Shown here: positions 46,960 through 60,131 of the stretch, in pieces
Layout of the letters: every line of letters starts with the position of its first letter
Numbering within the stretch: the first letter of the stretch is position 1
Source of the DNA: Fallopia convolvulus
Taxonomy: Eukaryota; Streptophyta; Magnoliopsida; Caryophyllales; Polygonaceae
Direction: 5' to 3'
Length of the DNA stretch: 64,000 bases
Assembly (NCBI GenBank): GCA_964016875.1
Contig: OZ024722.1
Coordinates: 18,296,576-18,360,575 of the forward strand
Position numbers and translations under genes: made by a program
Notes under the pieces: model-generated
What the model was told of the DNA's origin: nothing
Seen by the model: the letters and a program-made list of their open reading frames with translations, nothing else
Databases searched by the model: none

Positions 46960-49348
46960 CTAGGTGGATGGCCCGTGCTATCGCACGGGTTTTCATTGAT
47001 TATATTTTATATTTTATAGTATGTAGATTTTTTTTTCACTTTACCCATCTCTAAGATGATATATGTTTATAATATGCAAATGTATGGTTGAGGTGAAATT
47101 ATTAATTAAAAAATTATATAATTTATAGATTTATAGAAATATGCACACAAATAAGTAATGTAAGTTGAAAAGTTGGATTTGCTAATCCTAACACTATTTT
47201 GGTGGAATATTAATTCTCTATTTATTTGTTAATTTAATGTATTTGAGACTAATGGCCTTCCATTACCTTGGAGACAAACACAAGTTTTGGAGGTGGCATC
47301 AAACCGATCGAGTTTGATCGACGGGTCTTAGAATCATGTTCTAAATTAACATACGATCGAAATTTGATTAGCACATAAATAAAGAATTTAAAGGAGAAAA
47401 GCTTTCTACCAATTAATGTGTCTTGATGTAGGATTTTGATGCATAAAATCTTAACACAGTTGGCCTTGTCTCCTCTCTTTTATGATTCATATGCTTCTTT
47501 TTATGGAGTGTTTGTGAAAGCTTTTTCTTTCTCCCCCATGGCTTCAACTCGGTATGCATATATAGTGGGCTCGGATGCCTCTTCAAATTCCATAGTCTCT
47601 CTACTTTAATAAGTCATTTAGCCGTTTACTAATTTAACATTACTGATATTGGCTGGAATTGGAAAAGTTGACACCAATTAGAATTCCAATGCCTCCTTGA
47701 TCGGATTTAGCAATATATTGTCATCATCATCATTTAAAGCATTAAATGCTTGTATATTTATGCTTTGTTACATTTTTTATTTTTACGCACGGGTTTATTT
47801 TGTGCAAATAGAACAAATTTTTATCCCCTTTTAATATCTAAATATTATCTAAGGTTTTATAAGTTCGGAAAAAAAAATCAATCATAAAAGCATCTATATT
47901 TCTCCTTTTTTGTGTCTACTATGTTGATTGTCTTTTAACATTTAGAATATGTTATTTTTGTAATGATCAATTATTTATGGAGAATCTAAGTTTTAGCTCT
48001 AATTTTATGTTTTTATATTGTTAAATATTTTACTTGATTAGAATTCATAACACGTTGTATCTTCAAAAATTACAAAATCTTTAGTTATTATATATCTACC
48101 CTAAAAATATATTCTTAAGCGCAATCCAACTATAATAGAATTTTAACACAAAATATTTATTTTTCAGATGTTATTTCTTTCTTCTAAATATTTGTCTTCT
48201 TCCATCATCTTAAAAATATCATTTTGATTTCACCTTTGATTAGATAAAAAATATACAAAAAATATAATAATCTTACCATACATAAGAAATGTTTACATCA
48301 AATGAACATAATAGCTTTCATGATTTAAATAAAAAGTAATAATGTTTTACCTTAATAATTTAGTTTGATGATCCTTCGATCCTTTTTTCTCATAAACATA
48401 TTCTCTCATTGTCTTATAGCCCATATAAAAAGACAAAAATACACCAAGAAAACATGAGAAATTAAAATTAACTATATATTGCCTATGAAATTAGGCATGA
48501 GAGTCATTTGGAGCGAGAAAAATAATAATAATTTCTAAATAAAGTGGTAAAAAAAATTAAATAAGTTCCTTTTTGTTGAATTAAAAAAAAACATAAAAAA
48601 TGGAATAAAAACTTTAAAAGAAACAATCAATTACCTCATTGCTCTTTGCTTGTATTTCGTAATTCCTTTCATTTTTTAAAACAAAAGTCTTACATCTACT
48701 CCCTCTTTTTCGTTCCATAAAAATCCTCCAAATTAGCTAAACTTCATCCTCCAACACATAAATAAGGATGATATAATACATAGACTTTATTGCTAGTTAA
48801 TAATTATATAAATTCTCTTTTCTTAATGAAAAAATTAATGTAATGAATTTGATCTTATCTAGTTTTTTAGGGGTATGGAATGTGAGGGGATAGACAAATA
48901 AATTTGATCTTATCTAGTTTTTAGGGGGTATGAAATGTGAGGGGATAGACAAAATTAATGTAATAAATTTGATCTTATCTAGTTTTTATTAATTTGTTTT
49001 TTATTAAAATCTCATTTCTCATTTTAATATAATAATATAGATGAAACTTTATATATATTTATAAAAATAAAATATCACTTGAGATCCCAAATTTATGAAA
49101 TAATTTGTCAATTTTTTCAAATATTTTTTAATTATTAATTGTGACAAATTATGGATTTCAAAAGTCGTTCAATTGAAAGTTATAGTCTTGTGTTTGTAAT
49201 AGAGGTTTATACAAATGGATCTTTTGTATTATTTTTTTTGCAATTTTTGTTTTTTTTTTCAATGAACTTTAATTAATTTGTAAAATTTGAATTTAATTTA
49301 GGATGGTCATAAATGACCCAAGTTTTTCAATTTTATGTGTTATATAGA
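46960..49348 (-). mobile_element. Non-autonomous Helitron (about 2.4 kb)
   Basis: On minus it starts A|TCTATATAACAC at 49348 and ends CTAG|T at 46960. Twelve or so bases before the end is a GC-rich hairpin, CCCGTGCGATAGCACGGG (plus 46972-46989). These are the defining termini of plant Helitrons: 5' TC, 3' hairpin then CTRR, insertion between A and T. The interior is AT-rich and has no Rep/helicase ORF. A direct repeat at about 48855-48955 (GGGGTATG(G/A)AATGTGAGGGGA) is internal. Confidence 0.82.
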
Positions 49349-49376
49349 TATAGATAGATATAGATATAGATATAGA
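49344..49376. repeat. (GATATA)n microsatellite
   Basis: About five AGATAT-type units immediately outside the Helitron's 5' end. Confidence 0.9.
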
Positions 49377-49379
49377 TTA

Positions 49380-51150
49380 ACTTTATGTGTATTATTAGTT
49401 TTTTTGGATCCTAAATAATTCAATCCCTATTTTCTACAATTCATTTTCTTTCGTTTATTCTCTAATTTTATTTTTGCATAGCTCTTCACCAACTCTTTCC
49501 AGTTACTTAACAGAAATCATAACAATATTAGTTTTTGAGGATAAAAAAAAGAAGATGACAAAAGGTGATCTCTAAGATAAAAAAGAAAAAAATTACTCCC
49601 AAATACTCTTTGTTGTAATTATTTTTGTTATTTAAAGGAAATTTTTTATAATTTTAAATGTCATTTTTCATTGTATAATATTTATATTTCTCTTTCCCTC
49701 TATACATAAGAATTATTAAAAATTGAATTTTTCAAATAAATTCTATTACATAGAAAAGTTACTTGAGAATTGGCAAAAATAAGAGTAATACTTTTAATAA
49801 TACATCTATCATTTTAAAATGATTGTACTATAAAAATTGTTATTTCATGCAAATTATAGTTTATCTTAATAATTTCTACATGCCACTACATTAGAAATAC
49901 CATGAAAATTTAAATGGTTATATATTCTACATGAAAAATCATTACAAATTGCTTAGATAAAATACATGCACATGAGAGACTTAAAGAAATGATTGACTTA
50001 CAATTTTTCTTGGATAAACTAAACATGTATCTTCTTTTCCATTTTGTTTAATTGCAATTGAGGAAGAAAAATTTATTCACCAAACCTAAAAACGAAATAT
50101 ATTATTAATAATTGTATAATACATAAAATAAGAACCAAACAACAACTCCATCACAAAAAAATAAAAAATAAATAGAAAGGTTTGCTAGTATCCTACAATT
50201 TGACAACTTCAATTTGTTCTTGTGAATATATATAGGAGTAGAGAACTACATAATGTACATCATCACCATGAATGTACACCCAAATGGATATGGATTGTAA
50301 TTAATACTAATTTGTAAGGAATGATATTATCACTTTAATTACAAAATTTTAAAATTTAATTAGTAGGATAATACTAAAGGTCTCCTAATGTATAATAGAA
50401 ACTTATAAAAAGAGAGTAAATACTAATTAATCCTATCCTATAGTAAAGTAATATCAAATGTCACATCATACAAAAGGTCACATCATTTATTAAAAATCTA
50501 TTTTGATATAATGTATTTAAACTTATGAGTTTTACTTTTTTCCTTAAGTTTTTTATAATTTTGAATAGCACAATATTTTAATGTTAATGGTACAATTTAT
50601 ATAATATCATTTCTTACAACAAAATTTGATTTTGGAATTGAAAAAATTATTATATATATTCATATTATGATTATTTTTAGTTAATTGATAAAAATAACTT
50701 AAATTTTTAGTCAAATTTTTTTTCTTATTGTTGTACTATTTTTTGCAAATGAAAAAGTTATTATATGTATTTATATTATGATTATTATTAGTTAATTGAT
50801 AAAAATAACATAAATTTTTAGTCAGAATTTTTTTCTTATTCTTGTACTATTTTTTGCAAAAAATGTAATATTTCAAATCTAGTGTAAAAAGTATTTTTTT
50901 CCTTTCTAATGTAATTATTAATTAATTATCAAAATATTTAAACATAATAATAATTGTGCATTGATTGAAAAAATACAACTTTATATAGAAAGGATGGATT
51001 TAGAATTTTAGATAATTATATGGAATAAGTTATAGGTTTCCTACATAAATCTATATAAAATTATTCTGAAATGGAAATAAGTTATAAATTTTTAGGTCAA
51101 TTGAATGAGTCATTAATTACCTAAAATTTTCTATTTTATAGTATATATAT
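49380..51150. other. AT-rich DNA, possibly Helitron-related
   Basis: A pair of related segments of about 115 bp (near 50640-50750 and 50755-50860, sharing AATTGATAAAAATAACATAAATTT-like sequence) is seen. At about 51095-51140 the minus strand carries AGAAAATTTTAGGTAATTAATGACTCA, close to the two Helitron 5' ends. No ORF of note. Confidence 0.45.
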
Positions 51151-51157
51151 ATATATA

Positions 51158-54100
51158 TAGGGGAGGTTTCGGTAGAAATGTAATTGTGGTAGAAATGAGT
51201 TTTGATATGGTGCATTGGATTATAAAAAATTAATGGTCAGATTTGATGACACAAAATAATTACAATGGGGTGAGGAATATTGGAATAAATATAGCAAGAT
51301 TATGGGAACGTAATAGCAAGATTAAGTGAACGTGGTTCCTTAAAAGTAGGATCAATATCTTGTAAAATATATTAAAAAAGGAAGGTAGTTATATGAGATA
51401 AATCAACTCACAAAATCACGTAAAATCTGATTTTACATATTGAAGTTCATCTTTCCTATATTATTAAATAATTATTATTAGCATATTTTTAATATTTATT
51501 CTCTTTACTATTATTTTAAAGTAATTGATATTGATGTAATTATTTTATCCCTATTTTCATAATCTTCCAATTGAATATACCAACGATAAACAATGAATAT
51601 CAACATAACAAACAACGAATATGTGCTTGTGTTACAATGAATATGATGAAAATAAATAATTTTACAAACTCAATATAATTTTATAAATGAATATATATTA
51701 AATAAAAATGAATACATCCTTTTTTTTAATGAATACATATTAATACGAAGATGAATAATCATCCAATTACATGAATATTATAAGTTTGTGGTGAATATTA
51801 AAACGAAGGTGAATCGTCGGTTGAAACGTTCTTGACTCTCCTTGACGGTTTAGAGATAGAGAGGAGAAATCGAGTCAACAATCTTCTACCAGTACCAAGG
51901 CTAGAGAATATGATTTCCCTTCTTCAACAATCTTCTTGTATAATCTGTTTTAATGTATAAAATAATAAATATCAGTTTTGACAAAAAGGAATATCAATGT
52001 GATAGATAATGAATATCAATGACTACTTGATACTAATTCACAAAATTCACATAATAAACCAGAAACAACCATTGATATCAATGAATATCATAATATCAAT
52101 GACCACATAATAAACCAGTTTAAAAGTATGAATATCAACGTACATTGTAGTGAATATACCAACTAATCTCAATGCATATCATCAGATCAATCGAATTAAT
52201 ATATACTCAGTGAATAACATAATAAAAATCAGTTTTGTAACACCCCCTCCCTTATTTACTTAAGGTGTTACCGCCAGTAACCCTAATTAGTCCTAATCCA
52301 AGGTTACCCACGGCTTTAAAACTTATAATCACAACAAGTATTACAACACTTTATTACAAACCATAGTATGACTTCCTTCCATACACAAAATCCTAACCAC
52401 AACTTGGGCAAAAGTAAAATATTTACAACAGACTTGTTCTTCTTCAAGCGATCGCTTTCAAAACCTTTTTACATTCTAAACTCCTTGGCTAGCCTTCTCT
52501 TCGCGGATTAACTTCTTTAGTAGCTGATGCGTCGTATACAGACGGTGGGCACCAGCCGGCCATGCAATTGAATAAGGTGGTCGGATTAGTCTAATGAAAG
52601 ACTAAGCAAGTGGAGAAAATGACTGGTTCCTATGGTAGTGACTAAACATATTGGCACCGAAATCCGAATGACAACCGGTCGATGATCCAACAGTTAGCAG
52701 TCCCATAGAGGATAAGAAATGAGGCATGCATAATCAAAAGATAGGACACCACAACTTGCGGTTCCATTATGAAATATGAACAATTGTTGGGAACTTATAT
52801 TAATCACACAATATTTTTAAAAGCCTTCATCGACTAATCAGATTGACTTAATCAGAGTTTGATTAAGAATCATTCATAACCGGGAGTAAGAATGGTTGTC
52901 GGATAGACTAACCATTCGGGTACATTAATGTGCTTAACGCACTTATCTTGTATTACTTTCAAAACTTGTCACAACCAAGTTGGTAACTTTTAGGCGGCTA
53001 AAACCGCAGAGAATCCACCTGTACATGGAGACGTCAAGATGAGAGGGATGAATTCCATGATCATTGACGAACACCTAGTACCAATTTGCACTTAGCTAGA
53101 GTGCATGTACACCTCCTTTGGCGTTGAGCGAGGTATGAGTCATGACCCGAATGTTGGGATATGATAGTAACGAGCTAAACCTCCCAACATAGACTGTGTT
53201 ATAAAGAGGTCATCGGAGGCTCGACTCCTACCCCTGAAACTAATTACTTCACAACAATGCCTCAGCATGAGACAACACACAAGGTCGCATATAACAGACC
53301 TAAATCCAGTTCTAGCGCAAACTGAATAAACAACATGGTCATTATTTCTAACAATATAACAACCTATCATATTTTATTAAGCATACAAGTTGTTCCCAAC
53401 ACAAATATTAAATGGGATTCAATTCCTCATTTAATAATATTAATGCAAGAGCGAACCGTCCACTTGCCTTATAAGGCGTGCTCTACGCTCACAGCGATTC
53501 CAACAGAAATCTTTATCTGCCTTTTGTCAATTATAACAACAGATTCTTCAACCACAAGCTCATGGATACAATTCTTAGTTGTATAATCCAATTCTACAAT
53601 TTCCTAATCGATAAACGATTTGATTTCCGAATATCGATATATATATATAAATCCTTAGTTTTCATGCTTCAAGGAGCCATCTTGGCGGAATTATAACTAA
53701 TTATCCGCTTCACTTTTGAAACAATTTTCTAAATAAAAATTGTTCATTAGTAGCAGTTCTACAAGATTACCAAATTTCAGATCAAACAGATTAACCACGA
53801 ATCCTGAGTAATTATCCGAAGTCCTTTGCCTGACAATCGATGTCTAAACTTGTCTTCGCTATAAGTAATAATCCAGACGTCCGTTTCTCGAGCGGTTTGA
53901 ACCTGTGGAACCGTATCAACGTCAAGATTATAAAAACCATAAGTTTACTTAGTAAAGCGGACCCGAAAGGTCCTTTCGGTGGCTCCGTAACCACCCCGCT
54001 AATTAATTTCGAGCGTTAATACCTTCACTCGAACTTCGAGCTTGTTCGGCTCGATGGTGGTTCGACCCAAGGACCCGAGGGTGGCGGTGTGGTGTCCGGT

Positions 54101-56175
54101 GGCAACCCTTGGCGGTGGTGGTGGTTGGCGAGCTGCTGTTCGCCGGCGGCGGGGCAGCGTGACAAAGGAGGAAGCCGAAGTGAACGCGGCGTCCCTTCTC
54201 CCGAGTCCGTTCCGTCTTGATTCGTCTCCCTGCTGGTTCGGCCTTCAAGCAGCTGGCTTCACACAACAAACAAGAGGGGAGGATGGGGGTCGAGCTGGGG
54301 TGGCTAGCTAGGAGGTGGTGAGGAAGGTGGTGGCAAAGCAAAACCGGCGGTGGAGGTCCGAATCAATCGCCCAAGTTCGTCCGTCCGAATTCTCTTTTAG
54401 CTCTCGGCCTTTATGTTGAACATGGAAGAAGATGAGATTGGAAAAGTCAACAAAAGTTAGCTCCAAAATTCTATCCCCCTACTCCTTCGGCGTTAAGCAA
54501 AGACGTCACGTGTAATTTTCCATCCCGAAACGGGACTCGCGTTAAAGCGGTAAAATTATGTACCTCGGGTGGAAAAACTCACTAAACGAAAAACGTCCCG
54601 AAAATTATGTAGACCAATAAAATCAATTTTCCATGATTTTATCTTGCTACCTTCAATTTTTAAGGCTTCCGTTTCGTATTTTACATTCCTTCCGGTACAT
54701 AATTAAAAAGACGGCTTATCCAATAAATATTCTTTTTCCACTGAAAAATCCTAAACTTCACATCGTTCCATAAAATCATTTCCTTATGATTTTAGGATAT
54801 CACCAACAATTTTCTAGGATTTAATCTCCAACAAAAATATTGGATTAAGCGTTAAAACGGGCAAAAAAGGTTAAAAAGATATCCAAGAAAATTCAAAAAT
54901 ATCCTTAAAAACCGCAGCTATTACAAGTTTTCAAATGTGAATGCCTAATATAAACTTTAAAGAATATCTTTATTACTCTCAATGAATACCATACTTCATA
55001 TCAATGAATATCATCAGTGCAAATGAAGTAAAGCCAAAAACTTAATAGAAAATACCTTGTAATAAACCATTCTTCAAAACAGTGAATATCAAAAACGTTC
55101 TTGAGAATATCAATGCTCACATAAATGAATACGACAATTAATCTCTAAGAATATCATCAGTAAATACGTAAAGCCAGAAACTAAACAATGTATATCACAT
55201 AATTAACCATATTTTAAAAACGAATATCAATGTGTCTTTTAATGAATATCAACATTTATCTGAGTGAACATCATCATTAAAATCTATTAAACTCTTAATA
55301 TGAAATTCAAAGTTATGAAAGACGTGATTATAGAACATCATAGAACACACACTAGCTAATTGGAAAAAGTAATCTCTAATTGGCTGATTAGAATAATAAC
55401 ATACAATCAATCCTTTCAAAAACCAAAACGCGAATCAACATACCTTTCACATGCTTTCGTCTTTTGGAACCCTTCCCCTTTTCTGTAGATATTTATTTCA
55501 AAATCAAACACAACAAGCCTGAGTCGTTTCTTCAATGGATATCTACATAAATCCAAAATCAAACCATTAAAAAACCCACCAAATCATAAAATCGAACTGA
55601 ACTAATTGGAATCAGAATCAATTCACATACCTTGCAAATTCCGACACAAAACTTCGCCGAATCGGCACCCGAATCGATAATAGCAACAAGTTGTGCAAAA
55701 ACCCTAAAATCAAAAACATGAAATTGGTTTCTATGAGTTTAGAGTATAAATCACAAAATGAACACACAAAAAATGACTGAAAATAATAGAATAGAGGATG
55801 GAATACTTGATTATTCAATTGAAATGCAAAAACCTGTATAGAATCGGTGAGTCGTCAGCGAATGTGAATCGAAAAAGCCAAGCACGAGAGATTTTTGATG
55901 CTAAGGATGGATTTCATGAGCGACAATCACTTTGAGTCGAGATACGGTAATTAGTTTGAGAAATAGAGATGAGTTTAGAAAATATAAAAGAATAAAGATA
56001 TGCTGATATTTGTTTCCTAAAATTTCTCGGTTGAAATTCTATCTAGTAGAACGCTCCTATGAAAATTTCATGTACCTAATTATAACAAATCTGAAACGTT
56101 AAAATATTCTCATCTAATGGTTCATAATAACACTCATTTTTCACCATAAAAGCCTTTCTACCAGATCTTAATACT
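51158..56175. mobile_element. TIR element split by a solo LTR
   Basis: The left end (GGTAGAAATGTAATTGTGGT, then AGAAATGAGTTTTGATATGG) and the inverse of the right end (GGTAGAAAGGCTTTTATGGT, then GAAAAATGAGTGTTATTATG) match over about 80 bp. Both ends abut TA-repeats, so the target duplication cannot be read. The interior contains many GAATATCAATGAATATC-type words and no transposase. The 2690-bp solo LTR at 52236-54925 accounts for over half the length. Confidence 0.6.
52236..54925 (-). repeat. Solo LTR, same family as the 22-32 kb element
   Basis: Read on minus it begins TGTAATAGC and ends GGTGTTACA, and follows the 29660-32608 LTR along its length with clear divergence. It is flanked by the 5-bp duplication AGTTT (52231-52235 and 54926-54930). 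There is no interior and no second LTR. It is the product of recombination between the two LTRs of one insertion. The GC-rich ORFs at 54003-54341 are part of the LTR. Confidence 0.95.
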
Positions 56176-56690
56176 ATATATATAGAGAGAGAGAGATTTT
56201 GGCTTGTGGTATTGGGTTAGGTGTTGTCCTTACGGCAGTCTGCAACAGACCTCAGCTTGATCAGTTGCTTGCTTGTTTGTATGGTTTTCCAAATCTTCGA
56301 TGGATTCCCTGAATGGCAGAATCTTACAGTCACATATATGCTGTTATATATACCATGTACATAATCAAGCTTGTTACTTCTAAGTTCTATCACTTTCATT
56401 AATTTCGTCTATATTACCATGTACGTACGTAATTTCATTTGACTATTTCTAATACTTATCTAGGATGAGAATTTTGAGATAAAAGTATATGGGATATCGT
56501 GTGAATGGTGCAAAATATAATATATAATCGTTGGACTGAGTGTGTTAGTATACACACACTGTTCTCTTGGAAACAATGAACTAGGTAGCGGAAATAAGTA
56601 AGAACAAGAACATGATCACTTATAGTGGAATCCCTTACTCAAGCAACTAGCTGAATAAGAGAAAAATATCACTCTCTCCGTAGAAGAGTT
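56176..56690. other. Intergenic DNA
   Basis: Short (GA)n after (TA)n at about 56170-56195, otherwise unique-looking sequence. No gene recognised. Confidence 0.5.
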
Positions 56691-57530
56691 GATGTCTTCT
56701 TATTTTATTGAGATTCACACGAACTACAAAGCAAGTAGGGGATCCTTGAAGAGTGGAAGTCGTACGAAGCCACGCGCAAAGAAGACCATCGAAGACAGAG
56801 TGGCGAACCCGTTAGGGAAGCCCAGTCAGCTGCCCCCAAGGACAACACAGGAAACACGACAAAGGAGGGAGGTGGCCGAGATCTGATCGGGGCCTTGAGG
56901 TTGGTAGTGTGGGAAAATGCTCGGACCGAATCTGAGCGCGCACGCCTCAAGCTATGTATGTCAAAAAGGGACGAAGAAATACAAAGTTTGAACCGCAATC
57001 AGAAGAACTACAGAGGAAGAGCTCCACAAATGCAACTCGTTGCCAAGGGCAGGAGCTGGAATTAACCAAGGCTTGAGAAAAGATTCAATGTTTAAAGACG
57101 ATGCTAGACAAAATTCAGGAGTCGTCGCCGAATGGCACTAAGAGCATTGTGGTGCCGGATTAGTCGAGCCTAGGCAACAAGGCATTATGACACCCGCACA
57201 CGAGCTCGAGTAAAGAAAGACACACGAGGGGCCCAAAGAAGTCGCCCATACGAAGTCGGAGATCGGAGCAGCAACTTATGGAACCACGAAGACCGGCATC
57301 ACAATCGACCAAATCAAGGAGCGCCATGCAACCCACTAGGAAAGTGAAAGAGGAAGAAACCAATGTCGGCCGAAGCCGGCCCCAAGGGAGAAAACAAAGT
57401 CAGTCTAGAGAGAGGATAGGGCGAGCCAAGGGAGAAGAGAGAAAGGGAAGAATGTACACAGTCGGACCAATGGGCCCTAGAATAAAAAAGGGGAGCTACT
57501 CGACCAAGGCATTGAACTAAGTTGTGTGTC
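56690..57530 (+). pseudogene. Degenerate gag-like retroelement fragment
   Basis: GC-richer, purine-rich DNA between AT-rich flanks. Frames with stops encode Lys/Glu/Arg/Gln-rich stretches resembling the N-terminal part of the gag at 63.4 kb (charged, coiled-coil-like). No zinc knuckle or protease was seen. The fragment could belong to another gypsy element; assignment rests on composition only. Confidence 0.3.
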
Positions 57531-58880
57531 GACAAGAATGGGAAGAAGAAAGTGACAAAGAGGAAAATTAGTGGTAGGAGATGACGAATTTGTCTAAGTG
57601 ACTAAAGCAAGGGTTAATTAAGCAACATTGGTTGACTAGTACAGTAGCATATATCTTGTAAATTAATGATTAAAATTAGGTTTTACAAGTAAGAAAAAAA
57701 ACAAAAATACAAAATTATAATTGGAAGTTTTAATCTTGTATTTATTACTTTGTTGTTTATTAAAATACATCTATTATCCACTAGAATGAATTAGATGTAT
57801 AGTTTTCTTTCTAAAAACATATAATATAGTAATAATAGTATTGGTTAACCGTTCGTGAAAATATTGATAATCGTATCCGTATCGTTAAACCGTTAAAAGT
57901 TTCGATTGGTTAACCGTAACCGAATAAATTTTTTCGGTACGATTAGCGAAAAAAGTGATCGGTTTATCGGTTACAGTTCTTTTGGTGGAGCACTTCCACC
58001 ACCCAACCCGCGAATAAAAATGACTCCTTTGATCCACCCGTCACCTGTAAAACCTCACACCCATATCCGACCCACTCATCACCCACGGGTGATTCGAATG
58101 ACCCTTCACCCGCGAATTGTTAAATTAAAACAATAATTTGTAAAATTCTAGAGTTAATAAAAGAAGCTTTGACTTATGGTGATGGTGAAAATGGACGACA
58201 ACTAGAGTGAGAAAAACTAGCGGTGAGGGAGAGTTATTGGTGGTAATGTTGAGAAGACGACAATGGAGATGCAAAGAAGACGATCAACAGAGTGGAAGTG
58301 GAAGCACCTATTGGGGATGTCGAAAACTGCAAAACAGAACATGACAAATGACAAAATTGATAGTAGAATTTGATGACAACAATGTTTGGTTGTTAGGTTT
58401 ATTGGAGGTATTAAAATATCCTATTCAAGTACACTTATAGCTCTAGCCTACAGACAAGCAAAGTCACAAAAGGCCCATTTATGTTGTATTGTATTTGTCT
58501 CAGATCTCCATCGTTTAGTACAAATGAAACTTTATACTTGAAAGAGGCCTTCACCTCGGATGCCCATTTTTTAGACCCTTCAAACACATGTTATGTTATT
58601 CTCCTATTTCATGTTCTCCGACAGTCCCGGTCCTCTAATAATTTTCCTAAGAAAAAATAACAAAGTGATGAAACCCACTATGATAAACTAAAATAACCCA
58701 CATGACCAAATTGACAATCTATTTGCGAAACTAAAAATAATACTGCACTCTATAGCTTTGTTTGTACACTGTATATGATGGTGTTTTTTTAAAAAATAAA
58801 AATATTTTTTTGGAGTCCGAATCCAAGGCTTGGCTTGATTGTAAAAAGAATGAACCCACAGGGGACAGTGTGGGGATAAA
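57531..58880. other. Intergenic DNA with short repeat debris
   Basis: 57840-57970 contains repeated GGTTAACCGT / TAACCGTTCG words, and 58010-58110 contains ACCCGTC/ACCCGCG words, both typical of decayed MITEs. No termini resolved and no gene recognised. Confidence 0.4.
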
Positions 58881-59180
58881 TTTCTTCCTCTTTTGGCAGA
58901 TTTCCCAATAAATGCATTTTCTTGCATTGACCCCCCTCTCTCTCTTTCCATTTCTTTTTCTCACCCACATTTACATACACATTACACAACACCCAACTCA
59001 ACATCATCTCCACATTACACAACTCTACTACTCTCTCTCAAAACTCACCGGCACTTTTCAATCCAATTGAATTCCTATAGCTACCAAATTCCCAATCCAC
59101 AACAGAACATGAGATTCTTTGTGCTTCACTAAGACAACTCCATTTGCTTCAATCGAGTTCCAAACAGAGCCTTAAGAAAT
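58881..59180 (+). promoter_or_regulatory. Promoter/5'UTR of the MGCCVS-protein gene
   Basis: CT-rich leader (CCCCCCTCTCTCTCTTTCC at about 58930) and repeated CACATTACACAAC words precede the ATG at 59181. AATAAATGC at about 58907 is a weak TATA-like candidate. There are no upstream introns evident. Confidence 0.4.
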
Positions 59181-60131
59181 ATGGGTTGCTGCGTCAGCAC
59201 CCACAAAAAAGGCCCCGCCGGAAACCCTAAGCGACTCGACCACCACCCAATCTCGCCGCCCAGTAACCACCACGCCGTCTCCAAATCCCCGCCCAGAGCC
59301 GAGGAAGAAGCCGTCAAAGAAGTCCTCTCCGAAACCCCGCTAGTAGTAATACCCGCCAAGCCCAACAACCCGGACCCGACCCCGACCCCGAGCCCGATCC
59401 CGAACCCGAATCCCTACTACTACACCCCCATTCCCAAAATCAACCACGGCTTCCCCACCGCCATTCTGGCCGCCACCAACCACCGCAGCGCCTCCCCGAG
59501 GAAGCAGCCTCCTCCCTCGCACCACCCTACAGCTGAAAATGAAAGTACCAGATTGCCCCCGCCGGAGATTCTCTCTCCTCCTTCCCCCGCCGCCGTCACC
59601 CCTGACGAGATCTCCGAGGTCTCCGAGATCTCGTGCCTCAGTGAGAGCGTCTCCACCGCCACGCCGTTTGATGGAGAGGTCCGCCAACGGCTCCCGAGGT
59701 CGCCCTCGCCGGGCCGGATCCACAAGCCCAGCTCCGATCCGGCCCTCAGGAGGGAGAGAATGACCGGAAAGTCGCCCGTCAGAAGGTCTGACCCGTCTCC
59801 TCGCCGGCCCGGTCCGGGTCAAGTTGTGGTCAGAAACCGGGTCCGTGGGACCGGGATCGGCGACGGCCAGGGGAAACGGGAGCCCGGGGAAAATTCGCGG
59901 CGGAGGTCTAGGTCGCCGGCGACCCGGAACGAGACTGTTGTGAGCAGATCGAATGTGGGTCGCAGCCCGTCGGGTCGGAAGACCGGGCCTTCACCGGGCC
60001 GGGTTCGGATGGTCCATCCCGGAAGTACTGAAAGGAAGGGGGAAGAGAATGAGTGGGACTCGAATCCAACGGTTCCCAGTGAATCTCTTGAAAACCCACT
60101 TGTTTCTTTGGAATGTTTCATTTTTCTGTAA
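59181..60131 (+). CDS. N-terminally lipidated (MGCCVS) Pro/Ser/Arg-rich protein
   Basis: Intact single-exon ORF of 316 codons. The N-terminus MGCCVSTHKK fits N-myristoylation at Gly2 and palmitoylation at Cys3/Cys4, predicting a plasma-membrane peripheral protein. The rest is disordered: a Pro/Asn-rich stretch (residues about 60-90), an acidic/Ser ISEVSEISCLSESVS (about 143-157) and basic SP/RSPSPGR repeats (about 170-280). The C-terminus SLENPLVSLECFIFL looks conserved and hydrophobic. Plant homologues are annotated only as 'serine/arginine repetitive matrix protein 1-like', a name based on composition; no splicing role is implied. GC-rich codon use contrasts with the surrounding repeats. 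The second ATG lies far downstream, so the start is secure. Confidence 0.9.
   Translation: MGCCVSTHKKGPAGNPKRLDHHPISPPSNHHAVSKSPPRAEEEAVKEVLSETPLVVIPAKPNNPDPTPTPSPIPNPNPYYYTPIPKINHGFPTAILAATNHRSASPRKQPPPSHHPTAENESTRLPPPEILSPPSPAAVTPDEISEVSEISCLSESVSTATPFDGEVRQRLPRSPSPGRIHKPSSDPALRRERMTGKSPVRRSDPSPRRPGPGQVVVRNRVRGTGIGDGQGKREPGENSRRRSRSPATRNETVVSRSNVGRSPSGRKTGPSPGRVRMVHPGSTERKGEENEWDSNPTVPSESLENPLVSLECFIFL

Noticed and set aside
54003..54341. GC-rich ORFs of about 90-110 codons on both strands
   Set aside because: They lie inside the solo LTR, and the matching part of the 29660-32608 LTR does not keep the frames.
59340..59822. Long minus-strand ORFs opposite the MGCCVS gene
   Set aside because: GC-rich coding sequence lacks stops on the complement. 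Plus-strand features (myristoylation start, conserved tail) identify the real frame.
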